From Acidobacteriota bacterium (GTDB taxonomy: Bacteria; Acidobacteriota; Vicinamibacteria; Vicinamibacterales; Vicinamibacteraceae): DNA of 6,555 nt. The notes beneath the pieces were generated by a model. It searched no databases. It saw nothing but the letters and a program-made list of their open reading frames with translations, and had not been told where the DNA came from. Position numbers and translations under genes: made by a program. The stretch is taken from contig JACDAO010000548.1 in NCBI GenBank assembly GCA_013695405.1, positions 1 through 6,555 on the forward strand, in the 5' to 3' direction. Positions 1 to 6,555 of this stretch are shown here, piece after piece. Within the stretch, counting starts at the first letter, position 1. Every line of letters starts with the position of its first letter.

Positions 1-1284
1 GTGCAGCGTCGCGCGGCGGAGGCCCTGGTACGCACTGGCCTGCAGCCAGCCATGACGCCGCCGTTCGACCCGGTCGCCGACGCGCTGCCGCTGCTCGGCC
101 ACCAGGATCGGTACGTGCGCTACGCCGGCCGTCAGTTGCTGCGTCGGGTCAACCGCAACCACTGGCGCGACGCGGCGATGGCGCTGACCACCCCGCCGGC
201 GGCCAGCGAGGCGCAGCTGGTGCTGGCCCAGACGATCCGGGTCCCGACCGCCGTGCCGCCGATGCTCGATCGGCAGTTGGCGCTGCTGCAGGCCGGGGTG
301 CCCGACGAGGCGCTGCCCGGCTTGCTGCGGGCGATGCACCTGACGATGATTCGCGCCGAAGGTGTTCGGCACACCGCACCCTATGCGGCAATCGGCGCCG
401 CCCTGCTCGCCCGCTTCCCGGTCGGACGGCCGCTGGTCGATCGCGAGCTGGCCCGGACGCTGGCGTTCCTGGACACCCCCGACGCCCTGCCCAAACTGGT
501 GGCGTACATGACCGCCCCGGCGACGCACCGCGAAGACCAGATCTTCACGATGTACTGCCTGCACGCGATGCGGGCCGGCTGGGAGCCCGCCGAACGCAAG
601 GCGGTCGTGCAGTGGTTCCTCGCCTCGCAGGAACAGCGCTGGCGCGGCGGGGCCAGCTTCATCGGCTACATGAAGGACTTCTGGGAGCACTTCCTGACGG
701 TGCTGCCCCCGGACGAGCGCCAGGCCGCCGAAGACGTGATGCCGTCGTTCCAGCCCAACGTCATCCTCACGAGCAGCGGCCGGCCTGCTCCGCCGGGCGA
801 GGACACGGCGCGGTTGTCGCAGCAGGAATTGCGCGAGTACCTGACGCTCGATCCGATGGCCTATGCCGGCGATGCGACGCGCGGCGAGCGGGTCTTCGAC
901 AAGGCCCTGTGCTCGGCCTGCCATCGCTCCGGGACGCTCGGCCAGGAAGCTGGTCCGGACCTGACCGCGGTGGCGCAGCGCTTCGCCCGCACCGACCTGC
1001 TCGACGCGATCCTGACCCCGTCCAAGGCGATTTCGGAGCAGTGGGCGTCGGTCGAGGTGGCGACGCGCGACAAGAAGGTCACCGTCGGCGTGATAGTGTC
1101 GGAGACGGCGAATGCGCTGACCCTGCAGCCGATCGGCGGCGCACCGGTCAGCATCCCGATCAGCCAGATCCTCTCACGCAAGGCGGCCGCCGTCTCGCCG
1201 ATGCCGGAGGGCCTGCTCAACGTGCTGACGCTCAGAGAAATTGCCGACCTGCTCGCCTTCCTCGAGCGCACTCCCGGACCCTGA
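1..1284 (+). CDS. HEAT-like protein with C-terminal cytochrome c heme-binding domain (3' part)
   Basis: The frame is open from the first base, so the GTG at base 1 is probably an internal valine codon and the true start lies upstream; 427 residues are visible. Residues 1-285 are rich in Ala, Leu and Arg and look all-helical, with a HEAT-like stretch near 24-50. Residues about 288-425 match the mono-heme domain of the TIGR02603 type (Pirellula/Verrucomicrobium style, also common in Acidobacteriota). The heme attachment motif is C304-S-A-C307-H308. It is followed by the G318-P-D-L-T signature, the D335-A-I-L-T-P-S-K segment and M401 in a Ser-Pro-Met-Pro context, the likely distal heme ligand. 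Such domains usually pass electrons for a dehydrogenase located in the same chain or next to it. Because the N-terminus is missing, a PQQ or beta-propeller dehydrogenase domain upstream cannot be excluded. It ends 7 bases before the receptor gene, which suggests co-transcription. The cytochrome domain is secure; the substrate is unknown. Confidence 0.9.
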   Translation: MQRRAAEALVRTGLQPAMTPPFDPVADALPLLGHQDRYVRYAGRQLLRRVNRNHWRDAAMALTTPPAASEAQLVLAQTIRVPTAVPPMLDRQLALLQAGVPDEALPGLLRAMHLTMIRAEGVRHTAPYAAIGAALLARFPVGRPLVDRELARTLAFLDTPDALPKLVAYMTAPATHREDQIFTMYCLHAMRAGWEPAERKAVVQWFLASQEQRWRGGASFIGYMKDFWEHFLTVLPPDERQAAEDVMPSFQPNVILTSSGRPAPPGEDTARLSQQELREYLTLDPMAYAGDATRGERVFDKALCSACHRSGTLGQEAGPDLTAVAQRFARTDLLDAILTPSKAISEQWASVEVATRDKKVTVGVIVSETANALTLQPIGGAPVSIPISQILSRKAAAVSPMPEGLLNVLTLREIADLLAFLERTPGP

Positions 1285-1291
1285 CACGCTG

Positions 1292-4200
1292 ATGTCCCGT
1301 ACGCTGTGCACCCTCCTCGCGGCGCTGCTCGTCCTGGTGTCGGGCAGCGCGTTGCGCGCCCAGACGATGGCCGCCACGCTGTTTGTCGAAGTCCGTGATG
1401 CCAGCGGCGCGCTGATCCCGGACGTGGCGCTGACCCTCACCGATCAGCAGACCCTGATCGCCCGCGAAGGCACGACCTCGTCGTCGGGCCTGCTGGTGCT
1501 GCCGTTGCTGACCGCGGGCACCTATTCGCTGCAGGCGGCGCGCGACGGCTTCAAGACCGAACTGATCCGCGACATCGCGGTGCAAGCGGGCGTGCGCGGC
1601 ACGGTCGCGCTGGTCCTGGTGCCGGGTGCGGTCAGCGAGACGGTCGAGATCAGTGCCGACCTGACGACGCTGCGCGCCGGCAGCGGCGCGGTCGGTGAAG
1701 TCTTCGACGGCGAGACGCTGGTGACCTTGCCAGTGTCCGAACGCGACGTCATCCAGTTCATGTTCCAGGCTCCCGGCGTCGCGCCGCCGGCGCCCGGCTC
1801 GCGGCTGTCGACCCAGGGCAACACCGGGCTGAACAACAACGGCTCGCGCGAGGCCGCCAACAACTTCCTGCTCGACGGCGTCGACAACAACGACCTGTTT
1901 CTCAACCGCGTCGTCGTCAATCCGAGCCTGGACGCGGTGCAGGAGGTGTCGCTGCTGCAAGCCACCTACGACGCCGAGCACGGGCGCAGTGCCGGCGCGC
2001 AGGTCAACGTCATCGTCAAGTCGGGCACCCGGCAGCTGCGGGGCAGCGCCTACGAGTACTTCCGCGATGCCGCGTTCGACGCCCGGCCGGCCTTCCTGCC
2101 CGACAACACCGCCAAGCCGGAGTTGGGCAAGCATCAGTTCGGCGGCACCATCGGCGGGGCGTTCGGGCGGTTCCCCTCGTTTTACTTCGTCAACGTCGAA
2201 GCGATTCAGGCGCACGAGGCCGAGACGCGGCTCGCGCGGGTGCCGACCGACGCCGAACGAACCGGCGACTTCAGCGCGCTCGGCCGCCCGATCGTCGATC
2301 CGTTCACGCAGCGGCCGTTCCCCGGCAACGTCATCCCGGCGTCGCGCCTGAGCCCGGCCGGGCTGGCCGCGGCCGGACTCTACCCGCGCGCCAACCGCAC
2401 CGGCGGCGCGGCCAACTTCGTCTCGTCACCCGAAGGCGAGCGCGACGCAATCCAGTTCACGATCAAGACCGACCACCACGGCTGGCGGGACCGGCCGTTC
2501 CACCTGCGCTACACCTTCGGTCGCGAGGATCGCACGCTGCCGTTTGCGTCGCGGGCCCGGAACCTGCCAGGCTTCGGCCCCGCGGTGCTCGACCAGGGCC
2601 ACAACGCCGCGGCGGGCTTCAACCAGACCTTCTCTCATCGTGTGGTCAACGAGATCCGCCTCGGCGTCAACGCGCTGCGTCGCGACAGCGTCCCGACCAA
2701 CTCGGGGATCGATGGCTTCGGCGCCCTCGGCATCACCGGTCCGACGCTGAATGCCGTCGACCAGGGCTACCCGTCGCTGGTCGTGAGCGGCTACGAGAGC
2801 CTCGGCGACGACCCGAACCTGCCGGTCCTGCGCAGCACGCGCACGGTGCACCTGGCCGACACCTTGAGCGCGCAGATTGGCCGGCACCACCTCAAGACCG
2901 GCGGCGAGTTCCGGCACTATCGCTCCGACGGTCTCAATCACCTGTTCGCCCGTGGTCAGGCGACCTTCGCCGGGGCGTTGACCGGGCAGTCGTTTGCCGA
3001 CCTGCTCCTCGGGCTGCCGACGCTCTCGCTGCTCGGCGTCAACGACAATCCGCAGGCGCTGCGGACCTCGGCACTCAACCTGTTCGCCCAGGACGACTGG
3101 CGGGTCAACCGGCGGCTGACCGTCAACGCCGGCCTGCGCTACGAATACAACACGCCGGCGGTCGACGCCGACGACCGGATGCGGATCTTCGACCAGTCGA
3201 CCAACCAGCTGGTGCAGGTCGGCGCCAACGGCGTACCTCGCGCCGGCATCCGCTCGGACCGCAACAACGTCGCCCCCAGGGTCGGCTTCAACTACGACCT
3301 CACCGGCCGCGGCACGCTGCTGCAGGGCGGCTACGGATTGTTCTACAACGCCGGCACGCTGATCGAGACCTCGGCGCTGTACTTCAACGCGCCGTACTTC
3401 GGCATCGGGCTGTACTTCCCGAATGCCACCCGATTGCTGACGCTCGACCACCCGTTCCCAGGTCAGGGCATCGCCACCGCGCCGACCGTCAACTCGCTCG
3501 ATCAGGACATGCGCACCGCCTACGCGCACCAGACCAGCCTCGGCGTCGAGCACGCGTTCGCCCGCACCACGGTCAGTGCCCGCTACGTCGGATCGCTCGG
3601 CCGGTCGCTGGTGTGGAAGCGCAACATCAACCAGCCGCCGCCAGGCGCCGGCCCAGTCGCCAGCCGTCGTCCGCTGTCGTCGTACAGCGACATCCTGCTC
3701 ATCGAATCGGGTGCGCGCTCGTCCTACCACGCGATGCAACTCGGCGCCGCGCGGCAGGCGGGCTCGCGGGTGTCGTTCCGTGGCTCCTACACCTGGTCCA
3801 AGTCGATGGACGACACCTCGGCGTTTCTGGCCACCGACGGCGACGACAACACGCCGCAGGACAGCCGCAACATGGCCGCCGAGTGGGGCCTGTCGGACTT
3901 CGACGTCAGGCATCGGCTGGTCGTGACCGCGTCGTACCTGCTGCCCGAACTGGGGGGCGGCGCGCTTGGCCGCGGCTGGCAGGTGAGCGGCGTGTTCTCG
4001 GCCCAGTCGGGACGCCCGTTCACGCCGCGCGTCAGTTTCGACAACAGCAACACCGGCAACGTCGGCGGCGGCACCTTCGCCTACGATCGACCCAATGTGG
4101 TCACCGGGCCGGTCCCCGACGGCACCCGCGTGGTGAGCTACGACGACGTGACGCTGGCCGTGGCCCCGCGGTTCACGTTCGGCAACGCCGGCCGCAACAG

Positions 4201-4420
4201 CCTGATCGGGCCCGCCTATGCGTCAGTGGATGCTGTCGTGTCGCGCCGGCTCGCGCTTGGCGCCAGCCGTGCGCTCGAGCTGCGGCTCGAAGCGTTCAAC
4301 CTGCTGAACCGCACCAACCTGCAGCTGCCGGACAGCTTCGTCGATCGGCCGACCTTCGGGCAGTCGCTCTCGGCATTCCCGCGCCGTCAGTTCCAGCTGG
4401 CGGCGCGTTTCACGTTCTGA
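1292..4420 (+). CDS. Oar-like TonB-dependent outer-membrane receptor with carboxypeptidase regulatory-like domain
   Basis: This is a complete 1042-residue gene. The ATG at 1292 is chosen because it opens directly into a signal peptide (basic start, Leu/Ala/Val core, cleavage probably after Ala23 in a Leu-Arg-Ala context). A TTG 17 codons upstream would put a non-signal leader in front and overlap the preceding gene. Residues about 28-110 form a carboxypeptidase-regulatory-like beta-sandwich, typical of large Acidobacteriota receptors. Residues about 135-255 form the plug, including the L194-D-G-V-D-N-N-D segment and the V-I-V-K-S-G-T motif where plug meets barrel. The rest is a beta-barrel with alternating polar and aromatic strands, ending in a terminal Phe as outer-membrane barrels do. 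Length is usual for the family, which includes Myxococcus Oar. No convincing TonB box is visible after the signal peptide. The likely role is TonB-driven passage of a large or polymeric ligand across the outer membrane; the ligand is not predictable. No good Shine-Dalgarno precedes the ATG, and the upstream stop is 7 bases away, so translation may be coupled. Confidence 0.93.
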   Translation: MSRTLCTLLAALLVLVSGSALRAQTMAATLFVEVRDASGALIPDVALTLTDQQTLIAREGTTSSSGLLVLPLLTAGTYSLQAARDGFKTELIRDIAVQAGVRGTVALVLVPGAVSETVEISADLTTLRAGSGAVGEVFDGETLVTLPVSERDVIQFMFQAPGVAPPAPGSRLSTQGNTGLNNNGSREAANNFLLDGVDNNDLFLNRVVVNPSLDAVQEVSLLQATYDAEHGRSAGAQVNVIVKSGTRQLRGSAYEYFRDAAFDARPAFLPDNTAKPELGKHQFGGTIGGAFGRFPSFYFVNVEAIQAHEAETRLARVPTDAERTGDFSALGRPIVDPFTQRPFPGNVIPASRLSPAGLAAAGLYPRANRTGGAANFVSSPEGERDAIQFTIKTDHHGWRDRPFHLRYTFGREDRTLPFASRARNLPGFGPAVLDQGHNAAAGFNQTFSHRVVNEIRLGVNALRRDSVPTNSGIDGFGALGITGPTLNAVDQGYPSLVVSGYESLGDDPNLPVLRSTRTVHLADTLSAQIGRHHLKTGGEFRHYRSDGLNHLFARGQATFAGALTGQSFADLLLGLPTLSLLGVNDNPQALRTSALNLFAQDDWRVNRRLTVNAGLRYEYNTPAVDADDRMRIFDQSTNQLVQVGANGVPRAGIRSDRNNVAPRVGFNYDLTGRGTLLQGGYGLFYNAGTLIETSALYFNAPYFGIGLYFPNATRLLTLDHPFPGQGIATAPTVNSLDQDMRTAYAHQTSLGVEHAFARTTVSARYVGSLGRSLVWKRNINQPPPGAGPVASRRPLSSYSDILLIESGARSSYHAMQLGAARQAGSRVSFRGSYTWSKSMDDTSAFLATDGDDNTPQDSRNMAAEWGLSDFDVRHRLVVTASYLLPELGGGALGRGWQVSGVFSAQSGRPFTPRVSFDNSNTGNVGGGTFAYDRPNVVTGPVPDGTRVVSYDDVTLAVAPRFTFGNAGRNSLIGPAYASVDAVVSRRLALGASRALELRLEAFNLLNRTNLQLPDSFVDRPTFGQSLSAFPRRQFQLAARFTF

Positions 4421-4438
4421 GCCCCGGCCCGATTCGTC

Positions 4439-4444
4439 AAGGAG
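4439..4444 (+). promoter_or_regulatory. Ribosome binding site of the NIPSNAP-like gene
   Basis: The sequence AAGGAG lies six bases before the ATG at 4451, close to ideal anti-16S complementarity and spacing. It sits in the 30-base gap after the receptor stop codon. It fixes the start of the small gene and contrasts with the receptor gene, which has no recognisable site. Confidence 0.8.
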
Positions 4445-4450
4445 TTCCCG

Positions 4451-4891
4451 ATGCCCCGACTGACCCGTTCGCTGTGCGCCCTGACCCTGATGTTCGCCCT
4501 CGGCGTCGCCGCCGGCCAGTTCGCGCGTGTCGACCTGGCCGCGCAACCCGCCGCGGGGCGGAAGGTCTACGAGCTGCGGACGTATTACACGCATCCCGGC
4601 AAGCTGCCCGACCTGCAGACCCGGTTCCGCGATCACACCACCCGCATTCTCGAGAAGCACGGCATGACCAACGTCGGCTACTGGGTTCCGCAGGACGAGC
4701 CGGCGCACGGCAACACCCTGATCTACGTGCTCGCGCACGACAGTCGCGACGCGGCGAAGAAGAGCTGGGACGCGTTCCGCACCGACGCGGAGTGGGTCAA
4801 GGTACGCACCGCGTCGGAGGCCAACGGGCCGATCGTCACCAAGGTCGACTCGGTCTTCATGGATCCGACCGACTACTCGAAATTGAAGTAG
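4451..4891 (+). CDS. Exported NIPSNAP-family protein
   Basis: This is a complete 146-residue protein. Residues 1-31 form a signal peptide or N-terminal anchor: basic residues at 3 and 6, a hydrophobic core at about 8-21, and possible cleavage in the Ala-rich stretch near 30-31. No lipobox is placed suitably. Residues 38-118 match the NIPSNAP fold, a ferredoxin-like dimeric alpha/beta barrel. The opening strand is K38-V-Y-E-L-R-T-Y-Y, followed by a helix with D61-H62, then the G71-M-T-N-V-G-Y-W strand, the N88-T-L-I-Y-V-L strand and a helix with S105-W106 and W115. The biochemical role of the family is not settled; members are often found as small proteins near redox or catabolic genes. The AAGGAG site and 30-base spacing place it in the receptor operon, so it probably acts in the periplasm on the same unknown process. 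The last 35 bases overlap the convergent membrane-protein gene. A related dimeric alpha/beta-barrel family is the main alternative. Confidence 0.88.
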   Translation: MPRLTRSLCALTLMFALGVAAGQFARVDLAAQPAAGRKVYELRTYYTHPGKLPDLQTRFRDHTTRILEKHGMTNVGYWVPQDEPAHGNTLIYVLAHDSRDAAKKSWDAFRTDAEWVKVRTASEANGPIVTKVDSVFMDPTDYSKLK

Positions 4892-6555
4892 GCGCCGGCA
4901 CCGGCGCACCGGTCAGCTCGATCACCACGTCGGCGCCCTCTGGAAGATCGAACACGATGGGCTGGTGGCGGGTCGGACCAAGCCGGCGTACCCGGCCCGT
5001 GACATCACCTGCGACCCGCGTGACGACATCGACTGCGCGGGCGAGGCGCAGCGCAATCCGCGCATCTCGCCGGGCCCGGCGCACGTACAGGACGCTGCGG
5101 GTGTCGTCGCCCCAGCCCTGGGTCCAGTCGGCGTTCCACAGTCCCCGCACCGATGTCCAGTCGTGCGCGTCGTGCAACGGCCGCAGTCCCGAGGTCAGCT
5201 GCGCCAGCACCGGCACGGCTGGGTCGCGTCGTGACCAGGTGCGGTCGTGCACGGTGAACGCGAGCAGCGGCACCAGTCCGGCGTCGTGCACCGCGGCGGC
5301 CGCCTCGCCCGGCTGCCGGTCGGCGTAGCAGAAGCGGCCGGACGTGTCGCAGAGCGCCGGAACGTCGGCCGACGGCAGGCAGGGTGACGGCCAGCGCCCT
5401 TCGAACAGCAGCACCTTCTCGCAGCCGTCGGTACCCACCGGGACCACGCCGGGCTCGCGGTGCGAGAGACGTTCGGCAAAGGCCTCGGGCGTCGGCTGGG
5501 TCAGGCCGGGATGCTGGCTCCACAGCCAGATCGCCAACGGCGTGGGGTAGCGGTACGACTCGGGCCGCGCCGGGCGAAACAGCCAGGCCGACCAGAGGCC
5601 CGAGGCGGCCAGCAGCAGCACACCGGCGCCACGCAGCCAGCGCGAGGGACTGCGATCGGCCGCGAGCAGCCACGGCCACGCCAGCGGCAGCAGCCACAAC
5701 GCGTAGCGGCTGAAGTCCGGATTGCCGCCCTGGTTCTGGTTGGGTTGCTGGCTGACCACCGCCAGCAGCGCCACTGCCGCCACCGCGGACGGCCCGCTGG
5801 CGGCGCTGCGCCACCCGTCGCGCCGCACGACCGCGAGCAGCACCGCGATCGCGCCCGGCGTGAAGCGCCACAACGCGCCCATGTTGACGTCGACCAGCGG
5901 GTAGAGGGCCGACGCGACGGTTGGCCAGTGCGCGACCGCATAGGTGGTGAGCGGCGAGAGCCGCCCGAGATGCCACAGGTAGTACAGCGGCGCCATCGCC
6001 GCCAGCGCCAGCCCGGCGCCGAGCGCGGCCCACCACGCCGGTTGCCGCAGACGTGCGGGGTCATCCCGGATCGCCGCGAGAGCGAAGATCGCCAGCAGTG
6101 GCAGCAGTCCCGGATTCTGTGCCGCGGCCACCCCGAGCAGCACCAGGCTCAGCGGCCCTCGCGCCGGCCACAGCAGCACCGCGCCGCCGAGGCACGCCAC
6201 GATCAGCAGGTCGGCGAGCGGCTTGTCGATCCACCAGACCAGCGGACTTGCGAAGACGATCAGCCCCCAGGCCCGGGCGCCGCGTCGCAACGCCAGCACG
6301 CTCAGCCCCGCCACGAGCAGCCCGTTGAGCGCGACCAGGCCCCACGCCGGCGACTGCCGAAGCCCGCTGCCGAGGCGCACCGCGGGTGCCGCCAGCAGCG
6401 AGTACAGCCACATGTGCGGCATGTCCTGCCGGCCATCCGCGCCGATCAGTTCAGGCAGTCGACGGCTGACCAGTTCGAACTCGCCGGGGTGGCGCATGAA
6501 CTCCGCGGCGATCGCCTCGAAGTCCTGCGGCGACAGCGCAGGTGGCCGCAGCCGC
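4857..6555 (-). CDS. Multi-pass membrane protein with cysteine-containing soluble C-terminal domain, possibly GT-C-like (5' end outside window)
   Basis: The frame ends with TGA at 4859-4857 and stays open to the right edge. The Met at 6497 is preceded by at least 19 more in-frame codons that read as normal protein (…LSPQDFEAIAAEF), so the true start lies beyond the window. Numbering from that Met, about ten hydrophobic segments span residues 29-307 (for example 50-70, 74-91, 95-110, 128-143, 154-172, 212-225, 237-249, 264-280, 288-307). A conserved-looking N259-P-D-F-S-R-Y loop precedes one of them. Residues about 310-546 form a soluble domain with C359, C373, C383 and C390, which suggests disulfides and hence an extracytoplasmic location. 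The helix pattern and the D21-G-R…H28 approach to the first visible helix recall large Acidobacteriota membrane proteins resembling GT-C (ArnT/PMT-like) glycosyltransferases. In GT-C enzymes the acidic catalytic loop lies near the N-terminus, which is missing here, so enzymatic function is unproven. The gene converges on the + strand operon and overlaps it by 35 bases. Confidence 0.82.
   Translation of the reverse strand, partial: RLRPPALSPQDFEAIAAEFMRHPGEFELVSRRLPELIGADGRQDMPHMWLYSLLAAPAVRLGSGLRQSPAWGLVALNGLLVAGLSVLALRRGARAWGLIVFASPLVWWIDKPLADLLIVACLGGAVLLWPARGPLSLVLLGVAAAQNPGLLPLLAIFALAAIRDDPARLRQPAWWAALGAGLALAAMAPLYYLWHLGRLSPLTTYAVAHWPTVASALYPLVDVNMGALWRFTPGAIAVLLAVVRRDGWRSAASGPSAVAAVALLAVVSQQPNQNQGGNPDFSRYALWLLPLAWPWLLAADRSPSRWLRGAGVLLLAASGLWSAWLFRPARPESYRYPTPLAIWLWSQHPGLTQPTPEAFAERLSHREPGVVPVGTDGCEKVLLFEGRWPSPCLPSADVPALCDTSGRFCYADRQPGEAAAAVHDAGLVPLLAFTVHDRTWSRRDPAVPVLAQLTSGLRPLHDAHDWTSVRGLWNADWTQGWGDDTRSVLYVRRARRDARIALRLARAVDVVTRVAGDVTGRVRRLGPTRHQPIVFDLPEGADVVIELTGAPVPAPTSISSSRSDP
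4892..4907. terminator. GC-rich inverted repeat just after the NIPSNAP-like stop codon (possible bidirectional hairpin)
   Basis: A perfect inverted repeat, GCGCCGG-CA-CCGGCGC, begins one base after the TAG at 4889-4891. Read as RNA it can fold as a six-base-pair stem with a four-base loop. It is symmetric, so it could form on both transcripts of this convergent pair. There is no T-run on either side, so it is not a classical intrinsic terminator. It also lies inside the coding sequence of the - strand gene, where it may simply reflect Gly/Ala/Pro codons. Termination is a guess. Confidence 0.25.

Noticed and set aside
1241..1291. Upstream TTG start for the receptor gene
   Set aside because: It would add 17 polar residues before the signal peptide and overlap the upstream gene by 44 bases. 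The ATG at 1292 gives a normal signal peptide.
612..1292. 226-codon + strand frame overlapping the cytochrome domain
   Set aside because: The competing frame carries the heme motif and all conserved surrounding residues; this one has an Arg-rich shadow composition.
1232..2215. 327-codon open frame on the - strand over the receptor start
   Set aside because: It is antisense to the signal peptide, regulatory-like domain and plug. It is Arg/Gln/Val-rich with no recognisable motif.
2426..3913. 495-codon open frame on the - strand inside the receptor gene
   Set aside because: It lies wholly antisense to a well-supported receptor. Its translation is a Val/Arg/Gln/Glu-rich low-complexity string with no domain, as expected for a shadow frame in GC-rich DNA.
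4421..4450. Possible promoter or terminator between receptor and NIPSNAP-like gene
   Set aside because: The 30-base gap holds only the AAGGAG site; there is no hairpin with T-run and no recognisable -10/-35 pair.
3613..5328. 571-codon open frame on the + strand running across the receptor end, the NIPSNAP-like gene and the convergent gene
   Set aside because: It crosses three real genes in the wrong frame and is Arg/Ala/Pro-rich with no domain.
5005..6036. 343-codon alternative frame on the - strand within the membrane-protein gene
   Set aside because: The overlapping frame encodes clear transmembrane helices; this one is Arg/Ala/Gly-rich and featureless.

Overview
The window is GC-rich (roughly two thirds G+C by eye), with strongly G/C-biased third codon positions. 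It is fully packed with four protein-coding genes. The best guess for the source is an Acidobacteriota genome, perhaps the Vicinamibacteria branch. The reasons are the large Oar-like TonB-dependent receptor with an N-terminal carboxypeptidase-regulatory-like domain, its pairing with a HEAT-like/c-type cytochrome protein of the TIGR02603 type, and the secreted NIPSNAP-like protein. This assignment is inference from gene style, not from a marker gene.

Layout. On the + strand, three genes run head to tail and look like the end of one transcription unit. The first (1-1284) is the 3' part of a gene for a helical, HEAT-like protein ending in a mono-heme cytochrome c domain. After 7 bases comes a complete TonB-dependent receptor (1292-4420). 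After 30 bases, which include a clean AAGGAG ribosome binding site, comes a short exported NIPSNAP-family protein (4451-4891). On the - strand, a multi-pass membrane protein with a cysteine-containing soluble C-terminal domain (4857-6555) converges on the operon. Its coding sequence overlaps the 3' end of the NIPSNAP gene by 35 bases, and its 5' end lies outside the window.

How the genes may work together. All three + strand products carry export or periplasmic features: a heme-binding electron-transfer domain, an outer-membrane receptor and a secreted small alpha/beta protein. A plausible reading is an envelope module in which a periplasmic redox enzyme, an outer-membrane transporter and an accessory protein act on the same unknown substrate. 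The substrate cannot be read from this sequence. The - strand gene looks like an unrelated envelope or glycan-related membrane protein, possibly GT-C-like.

No RNA genes, CRISPR array, insertion sequence, attachment site or long repeat was seen. There is no gene-free stretch above 30 bases. No promoter could be recognised; the + strand promoter presumably lies upstream of the window and the - strand promoter beyond the right edge.
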